NCBI GenBank assembly: GCA_027576995.1 | Contig: JANBQC010000099.1 | Location: forward strand, 1-29,330 | Length of the DNA stretch: 29,330 bases | From: Dimargaris cristalligena | Lineage: Eukaryota > Kickxellomycota > Dimargaritomycetes > Dimargaritales > Dimargaritaceae | Direction of reading: 5' to 3' | Shown here: positions 1 through 10,318 of the stretch, piece after piece | Layout of the letters: every line of letters begins with the position of its first letter | Position numbering within the stretch: the first letter of the stretch is position 1 | The notes under the pieces: model-generated | What the model was told of the DNA's origin: nothing | Seen by the model: only the letters and a program-made list of their open reading frames with translations | Databases searched by the model: none | Program-made: the position numbers and the translations under genes

Positions 1-481
1 AGTATTGTTCACAGAATTTGGTGAGGAAGGGGTATGTGAGTGTATACGAATGTGTAATGGGAGTGCTAAATGGAGACGGGGAAGGGGAAGACCGGAGGAT
101 CCGAGATGCGGCGATGATTCAAGTAGATGAACATACCAAGAAATAGATACATGGTAAGGTGAGGTGAGGAGGTATAAAACCAACCAGCGGTCTACTGCTT
201 CTTCCTCAACCCCTATCATCAACCCTTCCCTTATTTTACAGCCCCTGGTCCCACCTATGGTTTATAGTTAATCAAACTCTTTTGTCTGTGGTTATATCTA
301 GTTGATTATCCGTACAATGCTAATTCTAATCGGTGCCCAATCCTTTTTCTGATGCATCTGCCTCGTAAAAGCTACCAGCGCCCACCTGTTAACAGATAAA
401 TATCATTTAATAATTACCTATTAATTTCTGATATTCGTGCACCTCCTTGCCAAAAAAAAAAACTCCTCCAGCCAACGCACC
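1..481. other. Intergenic region upstream of the thioredoxin-like gene
   Basis: No coding region is supported here. A TATAAAA element at 173-179 lies about 300 bases before the first ATG of the downstream gene and could be its promoter. A stretch starting GTAAGG at 154 and ending in a pyrimidine-rich TTTTACAG at 233-240 resembles a short 87-nt intron, but no flanking exon could be tied to it. An A-run at about 452-461 directly precedes the gene start. Confidence 0.4.
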
Positions 482-1105
482 ATGCTTCCAAACCGCACCA
501 ATGCAGTTTACTGCGAGGAAGGACAATGCCAGCGACCGGCTTTATTGCCCCAGCTAAACCACCCTCTCACAGTATCCCCCGCCATCTCGCGGTCACCACC
601 AACTCCCATCAACTCACCCAGCCTGCACCACCAGCTACCCCACTTCCTCAAGGACTACATCCCTCACCTGGTTGACCACCGCCACCACCCGGTACCCCCT
701 CACCGCTGGCGGGGCAAGCTAATTGGCCTGTTCTTTTCGGCCAGCTGGTGCGTTCCCTGCCAGTACTTCGCCCCCGTTCTAAGCCGCTTTATAGAGAAGC
801 ACGAAGCGGACCTGGTGCTCATTCTGGTGAGCATGGACCGACAGCCCGAGGCCATGAAGCAGTACTTGCGGCAATACCCGCGGTGGCTCGCCATTCCGTT
901 CAAGCACCAAGCGACGTACATGCAACTGGCGGACCGGCTCGACATTCAAATCCTACCAACTCTGGTCATCTGCGAGCCCGACAGTGGGCGACCCCTGTCG
1001 GCCTGGGGAGTGGATGCCATCCACAAGAACCCCACCCGATGCATCGCGGAATGGAAACGGGGTAAAACGGGAATGAGCTGGTGGCACTGGATCAAGTGCT
1101 GGTAA
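482..1105 (+). CDS. Thioredoxin-fold protein, nucleoredoxin/tryparedoxin-like
   Basis: Single-exon gene of 207 codons. The frame is open upstream to a GTG at 437, but the first ATG is at 482 and is taken as the start. The protein has a roughly 65-residue Pro/His-rich N-terminal extension and then a thioredoxin fold. A strand of the type 'LIGLFFSASW' leads into the active-site motif WCVPC (W89, C90, C93), and a cis-proline motif ILPT (P159) faces it. The spacing, the FSASWC signature and the segment WGVDAIHKNP near the C-terminus fit the tryparedoxin/nucleoredoxin branch of the family, which reduces disulfides in the cytosol or nucleus. No signal peptide or membrane segment is visible. The central Val-Pro differs from the classical Gly-Pro of thioredoxin. 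The fold is clear; the exact subfamily and substrate are inference. Confidence 0.85.
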   Translation: MLPNRTNAVYCEEGQCQRPALLPQLNHPLTVSPAISRSPPTPINSPSLHHQLPHFLKDYIPHLVDHRHHPVPPHRWRGKLIGLFFSASWCVPCQYFAPVLSRFIEKHEADLVLILVSMDRQPEAMKQYLRQYPRWLAIPFKHQATYMQLADRLDIQILPTLVICEPDSGRPLSAWGVDAIHKNPTRCIAEWKRGKTGMSWWHWIKCW

Positions 1106-1999
1106 CGCGAGGTGTTGCGGATGTTTTAATATATAGGCATAATAATGGTGCGGTTATATTACATGGCCACTTCAGTCCTTCGCCGCATTCCCCAATCTAT
1201 AAAATGTCTAATTATATTCTACCAACCCCCCTATTCTTCGTTATTTTTATCGAGGTGTATTTTTATGATCAATGTTATATATATTTAATCTCCCACAATT
1301 TCATTTATAAATCCAGCCCCCACTGACTTCTACCCCACAAGTACAGCCGGGGGCACTGAACCGTTATTGTCCGGTTATTTTGGCCCGGCAGCGGGAGTAT
1401 CCTACTGTGTTGATGTGCGTGTGTATGAGTGGGTGGGTAAGTGCTTTGAAAATATAGCGGGGACCGTATATATATTACCAACTCAGCCTAGCCGAGCCAA
1501 TGGTCCCCATTAAGGCCAGGCTGAACGGGCCGAAGCCCTCTGTTCCTGGCTGGGATGGCGCATCGATGGGCGGAATGCTCACCCTCGGCTTTTTTCACTC
1601 GCTTGTCCTGATGGCGGCCATACCCCCGGCACAGGGGTCATGTGATTGAAGGGAACCGCGGAATGTAGTGAAAAAAGGGGGTTTGTTTACATTTCATTAT
1701 TTCCCTAGCCGACGGTGCGTGTCGGGAGGAGGGAGTGTGATTGCCGAAGATGCTACGGCCAGTCCTTATCGTCCGCTAATGAACGAGGTAGCCGGGGCCG
1801 AGCCGAGCCCCCTTAGGTAGGGGCAGACTCCCCGATCTAGGGAACGCGCGTCTGTATCGCCTTTGGCTGCACCGGAACGCGTTGAATAGGAAGAGGGGAG
1901 CGAATCACCTCCGATTACTTTGTTTACCTTTAGGCCCTCGTCACACATTCTCGTTCACCCCGATTCACAACGAAGAGCGCGCGAACCTATAAACACAGC
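1106..1999. promoter_or_regulatory. Intergenic region, probable promoter zone of the coiled-coil gene
   Basis: AT-rich directly after the thioredoxin-like gene (1120-1320), then GC-rich from about 1500. No supported gene. Two copies of TGTTTAC, the forkhead-factor core, occur at 1684-1690 and 1921-1927 in the same orientation. GC-rich palindromic fragments such as the GCCGAGCC/GGCTCGG types lie around 1490-1600 and 1795-1810. The position before a long CT-rich leader suggests the core promoter of the gene at 2998. No factor assignment can be proven from sequence alone. Confidence 0.4.
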
Positions 2000-2997
2000 C
2001 TCCCCCGCCCTCCACACCCCCTTTCTGTGGTCCATTAGGTGTTGTCATTCACGTCAACCTCAGTCTCTATCGTTCGTTTTTTGTTTAAACTAATGTTGCT
2101 TTATAAATGTTTTAATTGGCCTCAGTCTGGTGTTGTTAACGTTCCCTTCCTGACTCATTCCCCGGCCCACTACTAATAGTACCATCCCTTTATGTTATTT
2201 TAAGCCTTCATCTGCACCTCCTACATTTGCAGCCTTCCCTACCTTTGCCTTGTTCCCCCTGCCTTGCCATTCCAAGCCGCGTTGTCCACCTTCCCTCGTT
2301 CTACTCAGCCGGAAAGCGTTTGCCTCCGACACGTTCCGTCCTCCTGTTCCGTGGCTTGCTGGGTCCCGTCGTTTCCGTTTTTTAAGAACCCCGTCCGTCT
2401 CCCGTTGACACACCAATTGTTGTGCTGGGCAAGTGGTACATGCCTTTCTCTCTCTCTCTCTTGGCCAGTCTTAGCTGCAGATTTCCAAGATCTTTTACCC
2501 ATTGGTACAGTCAGCTTCCTTCAGTAGGAGCCAGTGTGGACGCATCCGAAACGCCACCATATTCCTCTCCTGGCGGCATACTTTGACCAGCCTTTCCGCC
2601 TCCTCTAAGTCTTGCATTGCGGAGTCCCAATCCAACCTGAGCCAAACGCCTAGTCAAGCGAGTTGACGAAGGCCCTGGCCCTTTCCCACCTCTCCTTCAC
2701 TCTCCCCGTTTATTTTATTTTATAACAGCATTGATATCTTGCTCCATTATCCGTATTCCTCTTCTACTCTTTCCCATGCGATCTACTTGCTCGTTTTGGT
2801 TGAACAGACCGCCCTAGTTAATTCCCGTCTATTCTCTCACATATCCTCACAGCATCCCGCTGCTTTATCTCCATCCCCTTCACGTGTCCACCGCGCCCCT
2901 TATTCCTCTTTTTTCCCGCTCGCCTTATTGATTGATTCGTGATCCTTTTTCCTGATACCCACTTCCCAAAGCCCTCTCTTCCCACCTTCACAGTCCC
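2000..2997 (+). promoter_or_regulatory. Pyrimidine-rich leader of the coiled-coil gene
   Basis: About 1 kb strongly biased to T and C on the plus strand, including a (TC)n run at about 2446-2461, ending directly at the ATG of the downstream gene. Such tracts are typical of promoter and 5'-leader regions of fungal regulatory genes. A short upstream ORF starts at an ATG near 2092 (27 codons). Longer open stretches here follow the base composition and start at non-ATG codons, so they are not called. An intron within the leader cannot be excluded. Confidence 0.5.
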
Positions 2998-4884
2998 ATG
3001 GACAATCCCGATCGCGCCCGGCGCCCCAGCATAGTCTCCCGCACCATTTCGACTCTCAGTCGAAACCGGACCCGTAGTATATCGGCTGGCCAAACCAAGT
3101 CGACGCTCAAGGGTGCCAGCGCCCGAGACACCTACGAACCTGCCGCCGCCGCCGGAGGCTACGAACCCCGTTCCCGCCCCGCTCCTTACGGCACCGGTTT
3201 ATCCACCCGCGAGAACCCGGGTCTCTCCGCTCCCAAGGGTCGGTCCCTTTTGAACCGTCCGCGCAATCTCTCCGTGCACCGGGAGCCACCCCCGCTGCCC
3301 CCGTCCGATGTCAACGGCAAACGACCGGCCTCCCGCAAGGCTTCCGTCTCACAGACCACTCGTCCGAAGCCCCCCGGCTCCTATTTACTGACCAAGAGCA
3401 GCCGTAACCCGTCCAGTTCGTCCCAGGCCGGCCCATCGACTCCTGCTTCCCCCCTGAAGCCGAGACCGGCGGTTTCCGTTCTCCACGCCCCAGCCCAGGC
3501 CTCGACGTCAGCCTTGCCTTCCCCTCGCATCGTTCCCAACGCCCCTACCTCCGACGACTTGGCCCACTGGCAAGAGCAAACTGACTTTTTGCGCCGAGAG
3601 CTTTATGTAGCTGAACGGGCCTACGGCCAACTCCGCCACCAAGGTAGCGAGGCGGTGCAGCTGGGCCAGGCTCTGGCCAATGAAAATTCGGAACTCCGCC
3701 GGCAATTGGCTGAAGCACAGTCTCCACTACCGTCAAGTGCCCTAGACCTGGGGGCTGTTCAGGCTATTCTACAGGAGTTCCATACCACCTTTGATACCTC
3801 CGACGAAGTGGACCCCCTTGAAATGCTGCCGCCCGACTTTGGGCCCGACAGTCCCGGTTTGCCCTCGGCAGCCCTTCCCCACGCCTCTATGGTCGACAAG
3901 GCCCTGTCCCCGCGGGTCGAGGAGCCGGCCCGTATTGCCCTCGGAATCTCTGGTATGCCCCTTCGTCCACGGGCTGGCTCTAACCGCTCTATGCTGCCGG
4001 TCCCAATACACCGCACCCCATCCCTACGGACCGCGGCCCTGGGTGTTGCTCCCCCTGCTAAGAGCGCTGCTTCGACTGGTATCACTGCCCAGTCCATCCC
4101 AGCGGGCCTCCAGGCCAAACCCGCCATGGTAACCATGGCGACCCAGACTGAAACGTACGAACTGTGCCACCCCGACACCATCTTTAACCTGGAAGTGGAC
4201 AACGATTACTACCGCGAGTCCAACCGCCAGCTGCGGTGTCGCCTCACTAACATCATTTCGAAGCATAATGCTCTGGTGGAACTGATCCTCCAGGAAAAGG
4301 AGCGCCGTCAGCGGCGGCGGGAGCGGGACAGCCGTAAGGGCCAACCCGCCTCCGTCGCCTCTACGACTAACCCTTCCAACCATACCTCGGCGATTACCGG
4401 ATCTCAACCTAGCAGTGGCCTGCTGCCCAGTGTATTCGATTTCACCCGACGACCTTCGTCCCCCCTCAGCAAACCCCTTCCCGACCGCAACAGCTTGTCG
4501 GGCCTGAACACCATGGTCGCTGAGATTGAATACGGTATGCAGCGTCTGGTTCTCAAGATGGCCGACTCCCCCGTGCACAGCAGTCACCCCCCACCCCCAC
4601 CTTACCATCAAATGGGCACCCAGTCACCCCGCGATGTGAAAGGCTCCAGCCCTCTGCGAACCCATCATCATAATCAACAACAACAACAGCAACATCATCC
4701 ACGGTTCGTTCCATTAGAAACTAGCCCACTGGGTAACGCGAAAACCCTGCGCGCCGACGAGATTTACGGTCATTCCTTCACGGACGACTACACGTCCACT
4801 TCCAAACAGCAGAAACAGCCATTACCCGCCTTGGTCATTGACCGGCCGTTTTCACCCGTATCGCGTCCCACCGCCCCTCTGTGA
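2998..4884 (+). CDS. Pro/Ser-rich coiled-coil protein, function unknown
   Basis: Single-exon gene of 628 codons, starting at the first ATG after the CT-rich leader and ending TGA. The N-terminal 185 residues are basic and rich in Ser, Pro and Arg (SRTIS, SRNRTRS repeats, poly-Pro PPPLPP), so probably disordered and phosphorylated. A first heptad-like coiled coil spans about 186-241. A second spans about 401-447 and ends in the highly basic cluster RRQRRRERD, a possible nuclear signal. A short amphipathic helix is at 504-523. A His/Gln tract (three His, Asn, six Gln, two His) sits at 556-567. There is no signal peptide or membrane segment. The architecture resembles cytoskeletal, septum or spindle scaffolds, but no family was recognised and that guess is weak. 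Codon usage is strongly C-ending, unlike the relic regions farther right. Confidence 0.85.
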   Translation: MDNPDRARRPSIVSRTISTLSRNRTRSISAGQTKSTLKGASARDTYEPAAAAGGYEPRSRPAPYGTGLSTRENPGLSAPKGRSLLNRPRNLSVHREPPPLPPSDVNGKRPASRKASVSQTTRPKPPGSYLLTKSSRNPSSSSQAGPSTPASPLKPRPAVSVLHAPAQASTSALPSPRIVPNAPTSDDLAHWQEQTDFLRRELYVAERAYGQLRHQGSEAVQLGQALANENSELRRQLAEAQSPLPSSALDLGAVQAILQEFHTTFDTSDEVDPLEMLPPDFGPDSPGLPSAALPHASMVDKALSPRVEEPARIALGISGMPLRPRAGSNRSMLPVPIHRTPSLRTAALGVAPPAKSAASTGITAQSIPAGLQAKPAMVTMATQTETYELCHPDTIFNLEVDNDYYRESNRQLRCRLTNIISKHNALVELILQEKERRQRRRERDSRKGQPASVASTTNPSNHTSAITGSQPSSGLLPSVFDFTRRPSSPLSKPLPDRNSLSGLNTMVAEIEYGMQRLVLKMADSPVHSSHPPPPPYHQMGTQSPRDVKGSSPLRTHHHNQQQQQQHHPRFVPLETSPLGNAKTLRADEIYGHSFTDDYTSTSKQQKQPLPALVIDRPFSPVSRPTAPL

Positions 4885-6262
4885 ACACTTCGGCTGGATA
4901 CCCCCCCCCCCCAATAAGCAGCCTTTTCACTTCTCACCTCTTTTAAATACTCATTGATCGCATTGCTCATTAATACTCACTCCCTTATTGTTCTATTTAC
5001 AAGGAGTGGTATTCCATAATATACTCTTTATTGCATACTATATTATCCAGGCTATCTGGACAACCCCCCACCCCCACCCCCACTATATCTATATTTTTTT
5101 TACCTCTCTATAATATTGCAATTAATGATGTATTACTACACCACTCTTCCTAACCATCTGGTTATAATGTCATAAATATATACCCTTATTTTTATTCACT
5201 CGTCTGTATTGACTGGTATTATGAGCATCCCGTTTTTGGGATGGACTTATGGAAGATGGATTGCCCTAATATTTGTCTGCTCCCATGCCAAGCCAGCTTT
5301 TCTAATGCTGCTATTGTAGTGAATCCTAAATGGCTGTTGACAAGTGATAATCTACCAAAAAGATAGGCAACGAATGCTTTACCGAATAGACCGGGTTAAG
5401 GGTGGGGGGGGGTCAATGGTCTCACCCAAAAGGCTCCCCTCCCAAGTATCTTTTACTAATGATTGTCCCCATTTTCTGTGAGAGCACCCCATTGCTGGAC
5501 AGTGGGGTGTTAATGCCAGCCATTTCTTTTGTGTTGTAATTATAAATCGAAGCGTAAATGTACGGCCTAACTGATGCAATTTTAAAATGATATTAGGAGG
5601 GAGAAAGAACCGTGAGCGGTATACCTAGATGCCTGCAGCTGGGTTTACTGGGTTAGATAGATTGGTGTTTCGGTTATGGGACGATTTAACCTCTGGCAGA
5701 CAGAGGGCACTTTGAACGGAGAACAATATTATCTCAGAGTATGATGAATCGTAAATATTGGCGATTCTCAAGGGCGGGTAAGTTGTCTAAATTTACTTTT
5801 GAAACCCCGCACTCACCCCCGGCCCTTGTCTATTTCTCGTTTCTGGGATCAGAGTAGTCAACCCTTCTACTTTCCGGCTATTCATTTTGCCGATATTGCT
5901 CTTTCAAACGGGGCCTGGTACGCCACACACCCGGCCTCCATGAATTCAGAACCCTCCTAACAGTGGCACTGTGCTACTTTTTACTAAGTATATTCATTAT
6001 GTGAGGGTTAGGTATTTCGATTAATATCATCAGAGGCGACTTTGAAAAGTATTTCATCCTGGTCAGCAGGTCTCCTCTCCGCGTACCTGCCGTTTCCCCT
6101 ATTGGCCACGGAACTGTGCCATTAGATAGCTACCATGGCGTTCTAGTGTACCGCCACCAAGTGGGTTATATATTACTAATATAAAAAAGGTACGCCATTG
6201 AGGCAACACGAGAACTAGGTGAGTATGGAAATATATGAAACCCCTTCAACTTCACTTTTTGA
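4885..6262. other. AT-rich intergenic region
   Basis: A run of 12 C at 4901-4912 lies just past the stop codon of the coiled-coil gene. The region is otherwise AT-rich with scattered homopolymers. A frame open for 59 codons ends at about 6180 on the plus strand and could be a coding remnant, but no relationship could be shown. A TATA-like AT-rich stretch at about 6165-6190 precedes the relic that begins at 6263. No supported gene. Confidence 0.4.
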
Positions 6263-6970
6263 ATGAGCCTACCAATAGCTAATTTTAGATCCAGCAAATT
6301 GCTACAGTATATATTTTCGTTGTTGGGGAATGGGCCATCGGCTGCACTGTCGAAAGGGAATGGTTTTATGAGATTGGTTCTGCATCACTTTGCAGTCAAC
6401 AAGGCCTTGCCATTGGCACCACATATGTGGCCTGATAAGAAAACCCCACTGATAGCTGAGAGGATGATATTTAATATAGAGACCCAATATACGGGTATTT
6501 TACTATGGGGCTTATGAGAAGCGGTTCACCGCCTTACTAAAGTGCCAAGTTCGTTTAGTTACACGTGCCCCATCTTAATGGACAATCGGAGGAAATCTGT
6601 ACCAATTGCCATGACTGCACGCTGCCACCCTCAATCATGGTGACCTAGTAGCCTCAAGTCTATAGTATGGTCGTAAATCTATTTTGTACATTCCGGCTAG
6701 CTTTTAATTGGCAACGATTGTCCCATCGACCATTCTACCAGATATGATAGTCTAGCTAACATGAGCAAAATAGTGCCTCACTATGAAACCCCAATGAGAT
6801 TATTTTTGCCCTTATTTAGAGTATGGAAGGTGTTATCAAAAGGAGTTGCTGGACCCCATTGGATGAATAAACTACGGGGCCTTTCTAGTAGTATCACAAA
6901 ACTATTGAAAATCTCCGAATCAGCCACTTTAGTCCCCCCTCTCTCACTCTCTCAATACTTCTACCGTTAG
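6263..6970 (+). pseudogene. Relic of the secreted-protein family, tandem upstream copy
   Basis: Two open blocks on the same strand as the intact gene at 7434, separated by stops. Block one starts at ATG 6263 and stays open to a TGA at 6515; the same frame then continues another 41 codons. It can be aligned with the part of the intact protein starting near residue 115, with S-K facing S-R, and SAALSK and NG facing STAFAG and NG. Block two (6761-6970) contains an E followed ten residues later by F-R and then W. That is the same spacing as E224 to F234-R235 of the intact protein, with conservative residues between. The order of the blocks agrees with the intact gene. The alignment is by eye and moderate in strength. 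Confidence 0.4.
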
Positions 6971-7243
6971 CAGACATTGAGTTTTCCTGTCTAACTGCGA
7001 ATTGTACAGGTCGGCCTTCCATGGAAAAAGTAATAGTGTAGCATGTCTCTTCGGTAAACTGAACAGTGGTAGTTTTGTCTACCCAGTCTTATTTTTCCTC
7101 GCCATACCCTTTCACCTGACATCCTATAGATAACCCACACCTAATAATCCCTCCTGCGCGACGGGAAAGGGGTCTAAATATAGATATTCATACGCCCAAG
7201 ACTCGAATAAGCAATAATTGAATGCTATCCCACCCTGCCGCGA

Positions 7244-7254
7244 TATATAAAGGG
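7244..7254 (+). promoter_or_regulatory. TATA box of the intact secreted-protein gene
   Basis: TATATAAAGGG, 190 bases before the start codon at 7434. The same 11-mer occurs again at 10122-10132. Two very short upstream ORFs (ATGs at about 7265 and 7325) lie between the TATA element and the start. Confidence 0.6.
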
Positions 7255-7433
7255 CAGTCAGTCGCTGATGGTATTGGACAACAATTAACAACAATAGTCC
7301 CCCGTTTCCACTTCTGCTCATACCAATGTTGCGTATCCCATTATTATACTAAAGGTATTGTAATATTAACCTTGTTCTTGTCCAGCCATTCAACTCTCGA
7401 CTCTTACTCCCCACTCATCGTTGACCTACCGCC

Positions 7434-8797
7434 ATGTATACGGTATCCGTGCTTAGCCTCTTAGGCCTTACTCTGCTGACCGGTACCACGACGGCTCTAC
7501 CGAGTCCTTGGATGTCAGTTACTGATTGGAATAACCCAATGATATCTACCCAGGCCAACAACCACCTGCAACGTCGAGGATTGTCCATTTACAAGCCTAA
7601 GGACGATAGTGATACTGACGCTTCGGTAAGTCTTTACAATATACTGAACCACTCCCTCTTTTTTAGATCATTTATTGTACACGACGCTGTGAATTCTTTA
7701 GGGCCCGGTCCTTGTTAGACGTCTACGTAGAAAAATTTGGTATAGCCATTGCCTAATGAACATCAATTATAATATCTCTATATCTCTGAACCATTATTAC
7801 CCTGTAGGGCGACGACACCGGGTATCCCCACCCCAATGCCGCTAGTTTTGACAACGAGCCCTTCTCGATTCTCGATCTTTCTGCCTATAATACTGGTGCA
7901 GCTAACCAACCCACGTCAGGAAATCTTCCGGAGGCTACTCAATCGCTACTGATGCAGAGCCGGGTCTACATTGTCCAATCCATGCTAAGGTACATGGCCA
8001 GTGCTGAAAATATCTCCACCGCCTTTGCCGGGTCCGATAATGGGCTAAATGCCCAACAAATAACGGAAGCCATCGGCAGACTCGCTGACTATCGCCATAC
8101 CGCCACTCGTAACCTAAGTTGGGTTAATGTTGCTCAGCTTTCGGATGAGCAAAAACATGCCGTGATTCCGGGATTCACTCTCATTAACCAAGGCCCCGAG
8201 GAATCTATTAGCCAATTTTTGGATTTTATCGTTGTAAATGATGTGGGATTAGCCCATATTATTGAGGGACAGGTCAAACCCCAGGAGCTCATGCCTGGTA
8301 TACTATCAACTGTTTTTCGAAGTGACTGGCCTTATTGGGATGACCTGTCCATGATGCGTATCTGGGCCGTTAACCTGATCATAACTTTGATTCAGACGCG
8401 CCAGTGGGATATTTTATCCTACTTCATCGGTAAAATAGATCATGAAGTAGAAGAACAATTGGTCTATGTCTGGTATATAGTTGTCATTGCCACCGGGCTC
8501 CGGAATCAACTCCCATTGTTCGATTCGGATGCTAGCTTTTCGAGAGATATGGGCGAGTATTTGGACGTTATCCAGGGGTCCCTGGACGAACACTCCCTGG
8601 ACGATTTCATCCAGTGTGCCAATGACTGGAATTTACCCGGAGCAGCCAGTGATCTCCTGGCCCTGGGTAGACACTGGGAAATCCCCCTGACCAACCGAGG
8701 CCTTTGTCCCGATAATTACGGTATCCCTAGCACTATTAGTTTTGACGATAATGGAGACCTCGCCGTCCTGGTGGACAATTCCTTTATCCCTCTTTAG
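7434..8797 (+). CDS. Secreted protein of unknown family, two exons
   Basis: Exon 1 is 7434-7625 (64 codons) and exon 2 is 7808-8797 (329 codons plus TAG), giving 393 residues. The intron is phase 0, begins GTAAGT and ends CTGTAG; both sides are in frame. Residues 1-21 form a clear signal peptide with probable cleavage after TTTA. Q46-R47-R48 is a likely Kex2-type site ending a short propeptide. The rest (65-393) is hydrophilic at first and then mostly helical, with aromatic-rich segments: FLDFI at 201-205, PGILSTVF at 227-234, FRSDWPYW at 234-241, DMGEY at 311-315, DFIQCANDW at 330-338, GLC at 362-364. It has only one or two Cys after processing and no transmembrane segment. No known family was recognised. 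Multiple damaged relatives occur in this window. The gene model is strong; secretion is inferred; function is unknown. Confidence 0.8.
7626..7807 (+). other. Intron of the intact secreted-protein gene
   Basis: 182 nt, 5' GTAAGT, 3' TGTAG. Candidate branch sites are CTAAT at 7753-7757 and CTGAAC at 7786-7791. It contains in-frame stops, and joining its flanks restores one reading frame from the signal peptide to the C-terminus. Confidence 0.75.
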
Positions 8798-8855
8798 GCT
8801 CTAGTCAATCCCCAAATCTCTCCCAACTAGCATAGTAGCGGCTATAAGCAACCGT

Positions 8856-8861
8856 AATAAA
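8856..8861 (+). terminator. Polyadenylation signal of the secreted-protein gene
   Basis: AATAAA, 59 bases after the TAG stop of the gene ending at 8797, at a normal fungal distance. Confidence 0.5.
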
Positions 8862-9152
8862 CGGAAATAGGCCCTCCGATGTGGAGTCCTAATCTCCACA
8901 GGTTATCCTTCTCAGCATTTAAATTTATCTCAAATGTCTTATTAGTGGGATTTTTGCAAAAATACCACAGGAAAACTCACTATTACAAAATGACAATAAG
9001 CAGCGTTTTGTTTGCCGGTTATTTAAATTTTGTTCTATTTTTCTCTCTATTTTTTTATTGCCTATAAAATCTACCATCCCCTGTTTGTGAATCTAGTTTG
9101 GGGGTTTACTTAATAGGCCACTTGTGACCAGCCCATTCTTCAAGAATACCGG

Positions 9153-9545
9153 ATGAATACTATTTGGGAACGGGTGAGCCATCCTATTTTTACTAACGTT
9201 TATTTACGACTTTATAATTCTACTTCATATGTAGAGCTCCCTATCATTGGGTTACTTGCTGGTCGCAATGAAGTTAGAAATGGCGTTTACGCGCACTTGT
9301 GGATTAATTATCTAAATAATCGAGCTCGCCGACCCAATAGCTAGGGGATCTTATTTGTCAGACTTCATTCAAACAGCCATTTGGACGTGGTAAATGAGGC
9401 ATCTTATGGTAGGTCTTGTTTGCAGTTGGCGGGTGAAGCTGAAGAAATGGGCTATTAGGGCAAACCACTATGTGTTGAAAGATATGTCCTGACGAGTATA
9501 TTATCCTATCCTGTTTCCACCAATTACGTTAGTTCATTTAGTTAA
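9153..9545 (+). pseudogene. Relic of the secreted-protein family, tandem downstream copy
   Basis: Three successive frames align in order with the C-terminal 150 residues of the intact protein about 600 bases upstream. Frame one (9153-9344, 63 codons) has Y-V, then R-N at the spacing of Y284-V285 and R296-N297, then RNGVY against RDMGEY. A frameshift near 9337-9342 gives DFIQTAIW at 9361-9384 against DFIQCANDW (330-338). A second shift gives S-C-L-Q-L-A-G ... P-L-C from 9414, with the same 18-residue spacing as S345 to L363-C364 and a Tyr at the same later position. It carries at least two frameshifts and an in-frame TAG. Same-strand adjacency and collinearity make this the best supported relic. 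Confidence 0.6.
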
Positions 9546-10117
9546 CCTGCGACCACTCATTGTAACCACTTATAATTCGCCATGCCGATTATACTGTTCA
9601 AGAAGACTAACCACCTAGAGGTACCTACCGTCCTCTAGCAACTTTACTCCCCTTACTTCCAGTTTTATTGCTTCATCTTTATATTACAACAACTAAATGA
9701 GTGGATACGATATTAATTGCGCTGTTCTTTCAAGGCATGTTCACATTAGGCCCCATTCAGCAGGGTTTAGTGTCACCAACGAGATTTGAAATGCATTATT
9801 ACTTCTGATTCTGTGGCTGGGGCTAGCGCGACAAATACCAACACGATAGTGCCCTTGCCAGAGGACGATACACCTGGGTGCCAAAGCTGCCAGGGGCTCA
9901 CCCATTCAGAAACCCTTGCCATTAACGAATGATCGACCCTGCCAATTAGCGCCAACAATTTCAACTTCCGAAGTCCCTGCCGTCGTCAACCAGGTATATC
10001 GGCAACGGTCTTGCCTCGGCCCTCTACCAGGGCCATTTCAAGGCTTCATAGCCAACAAGGGTAAATTTATCACATAACATGCACTCCCAGCCCACATGCG
10101 GTAGGATCTAAGTCGGC
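9546..10117. other. Intergenic region with an undecided GC-richer island
   Basis: The segment 9780-10065 is richer in G+C than its flanks and all three plus frames, plus one minus frame (63 codons, ATG at 9964), are largely open. It may be a remnant of a coding exon, but because several frames are open at once, neither strand nor product can be chosen. Confidence 0.3.
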
Positions 10118-10132
10118 TATATATATAAAGGG
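10118..10132 (+). promoter_or_regulatory. TATA element matching that of the secreted-protein gene
   Basis: An alternating TA stretch running into TATATAAAGGG (10122-10132), identical over 11 bases to the TATA box of the intact gene. An ATG follows 197 bases downstream, against 190 in the intact gene. Probably the promoter of a truncated family copy. Confidence 0.4.
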
Positions 10133-10318
10133 TGCCCTACTAATCTATTAAAAATTCTTCAGTTCACTAGCGCCCCCACTGCTACTACATCACATCGCTT
10201 TTATTTACACCGCTGCATTCTTCCTCAACAAAACGTTCATTCTATTTGTTAAAGTATCCCCGACAATTAAAACTGGAGCTCTTCTTTGAATTCCGAATTT
10301 TGAGTCTCGGGTTAGAAC

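Noticed and set aside
154..240. Intron-like segment (GTAAGG ... TTTTACAG)
   Set aside because: No flanking coding sequence could be connected, and a TATA element lies inside it.
1490..1640. GC-rich, partly self-complementary stretch resembling a structured RNA
   Set aside because: No tRNA A/B boxes, 5S or known ncRNA signature recognised; more likely promoter sequence.
3759..4611. Long minus-strand frames inside the coiled-coil gene
   Set aside because: Antisense shadows of a GC-rich coding region.
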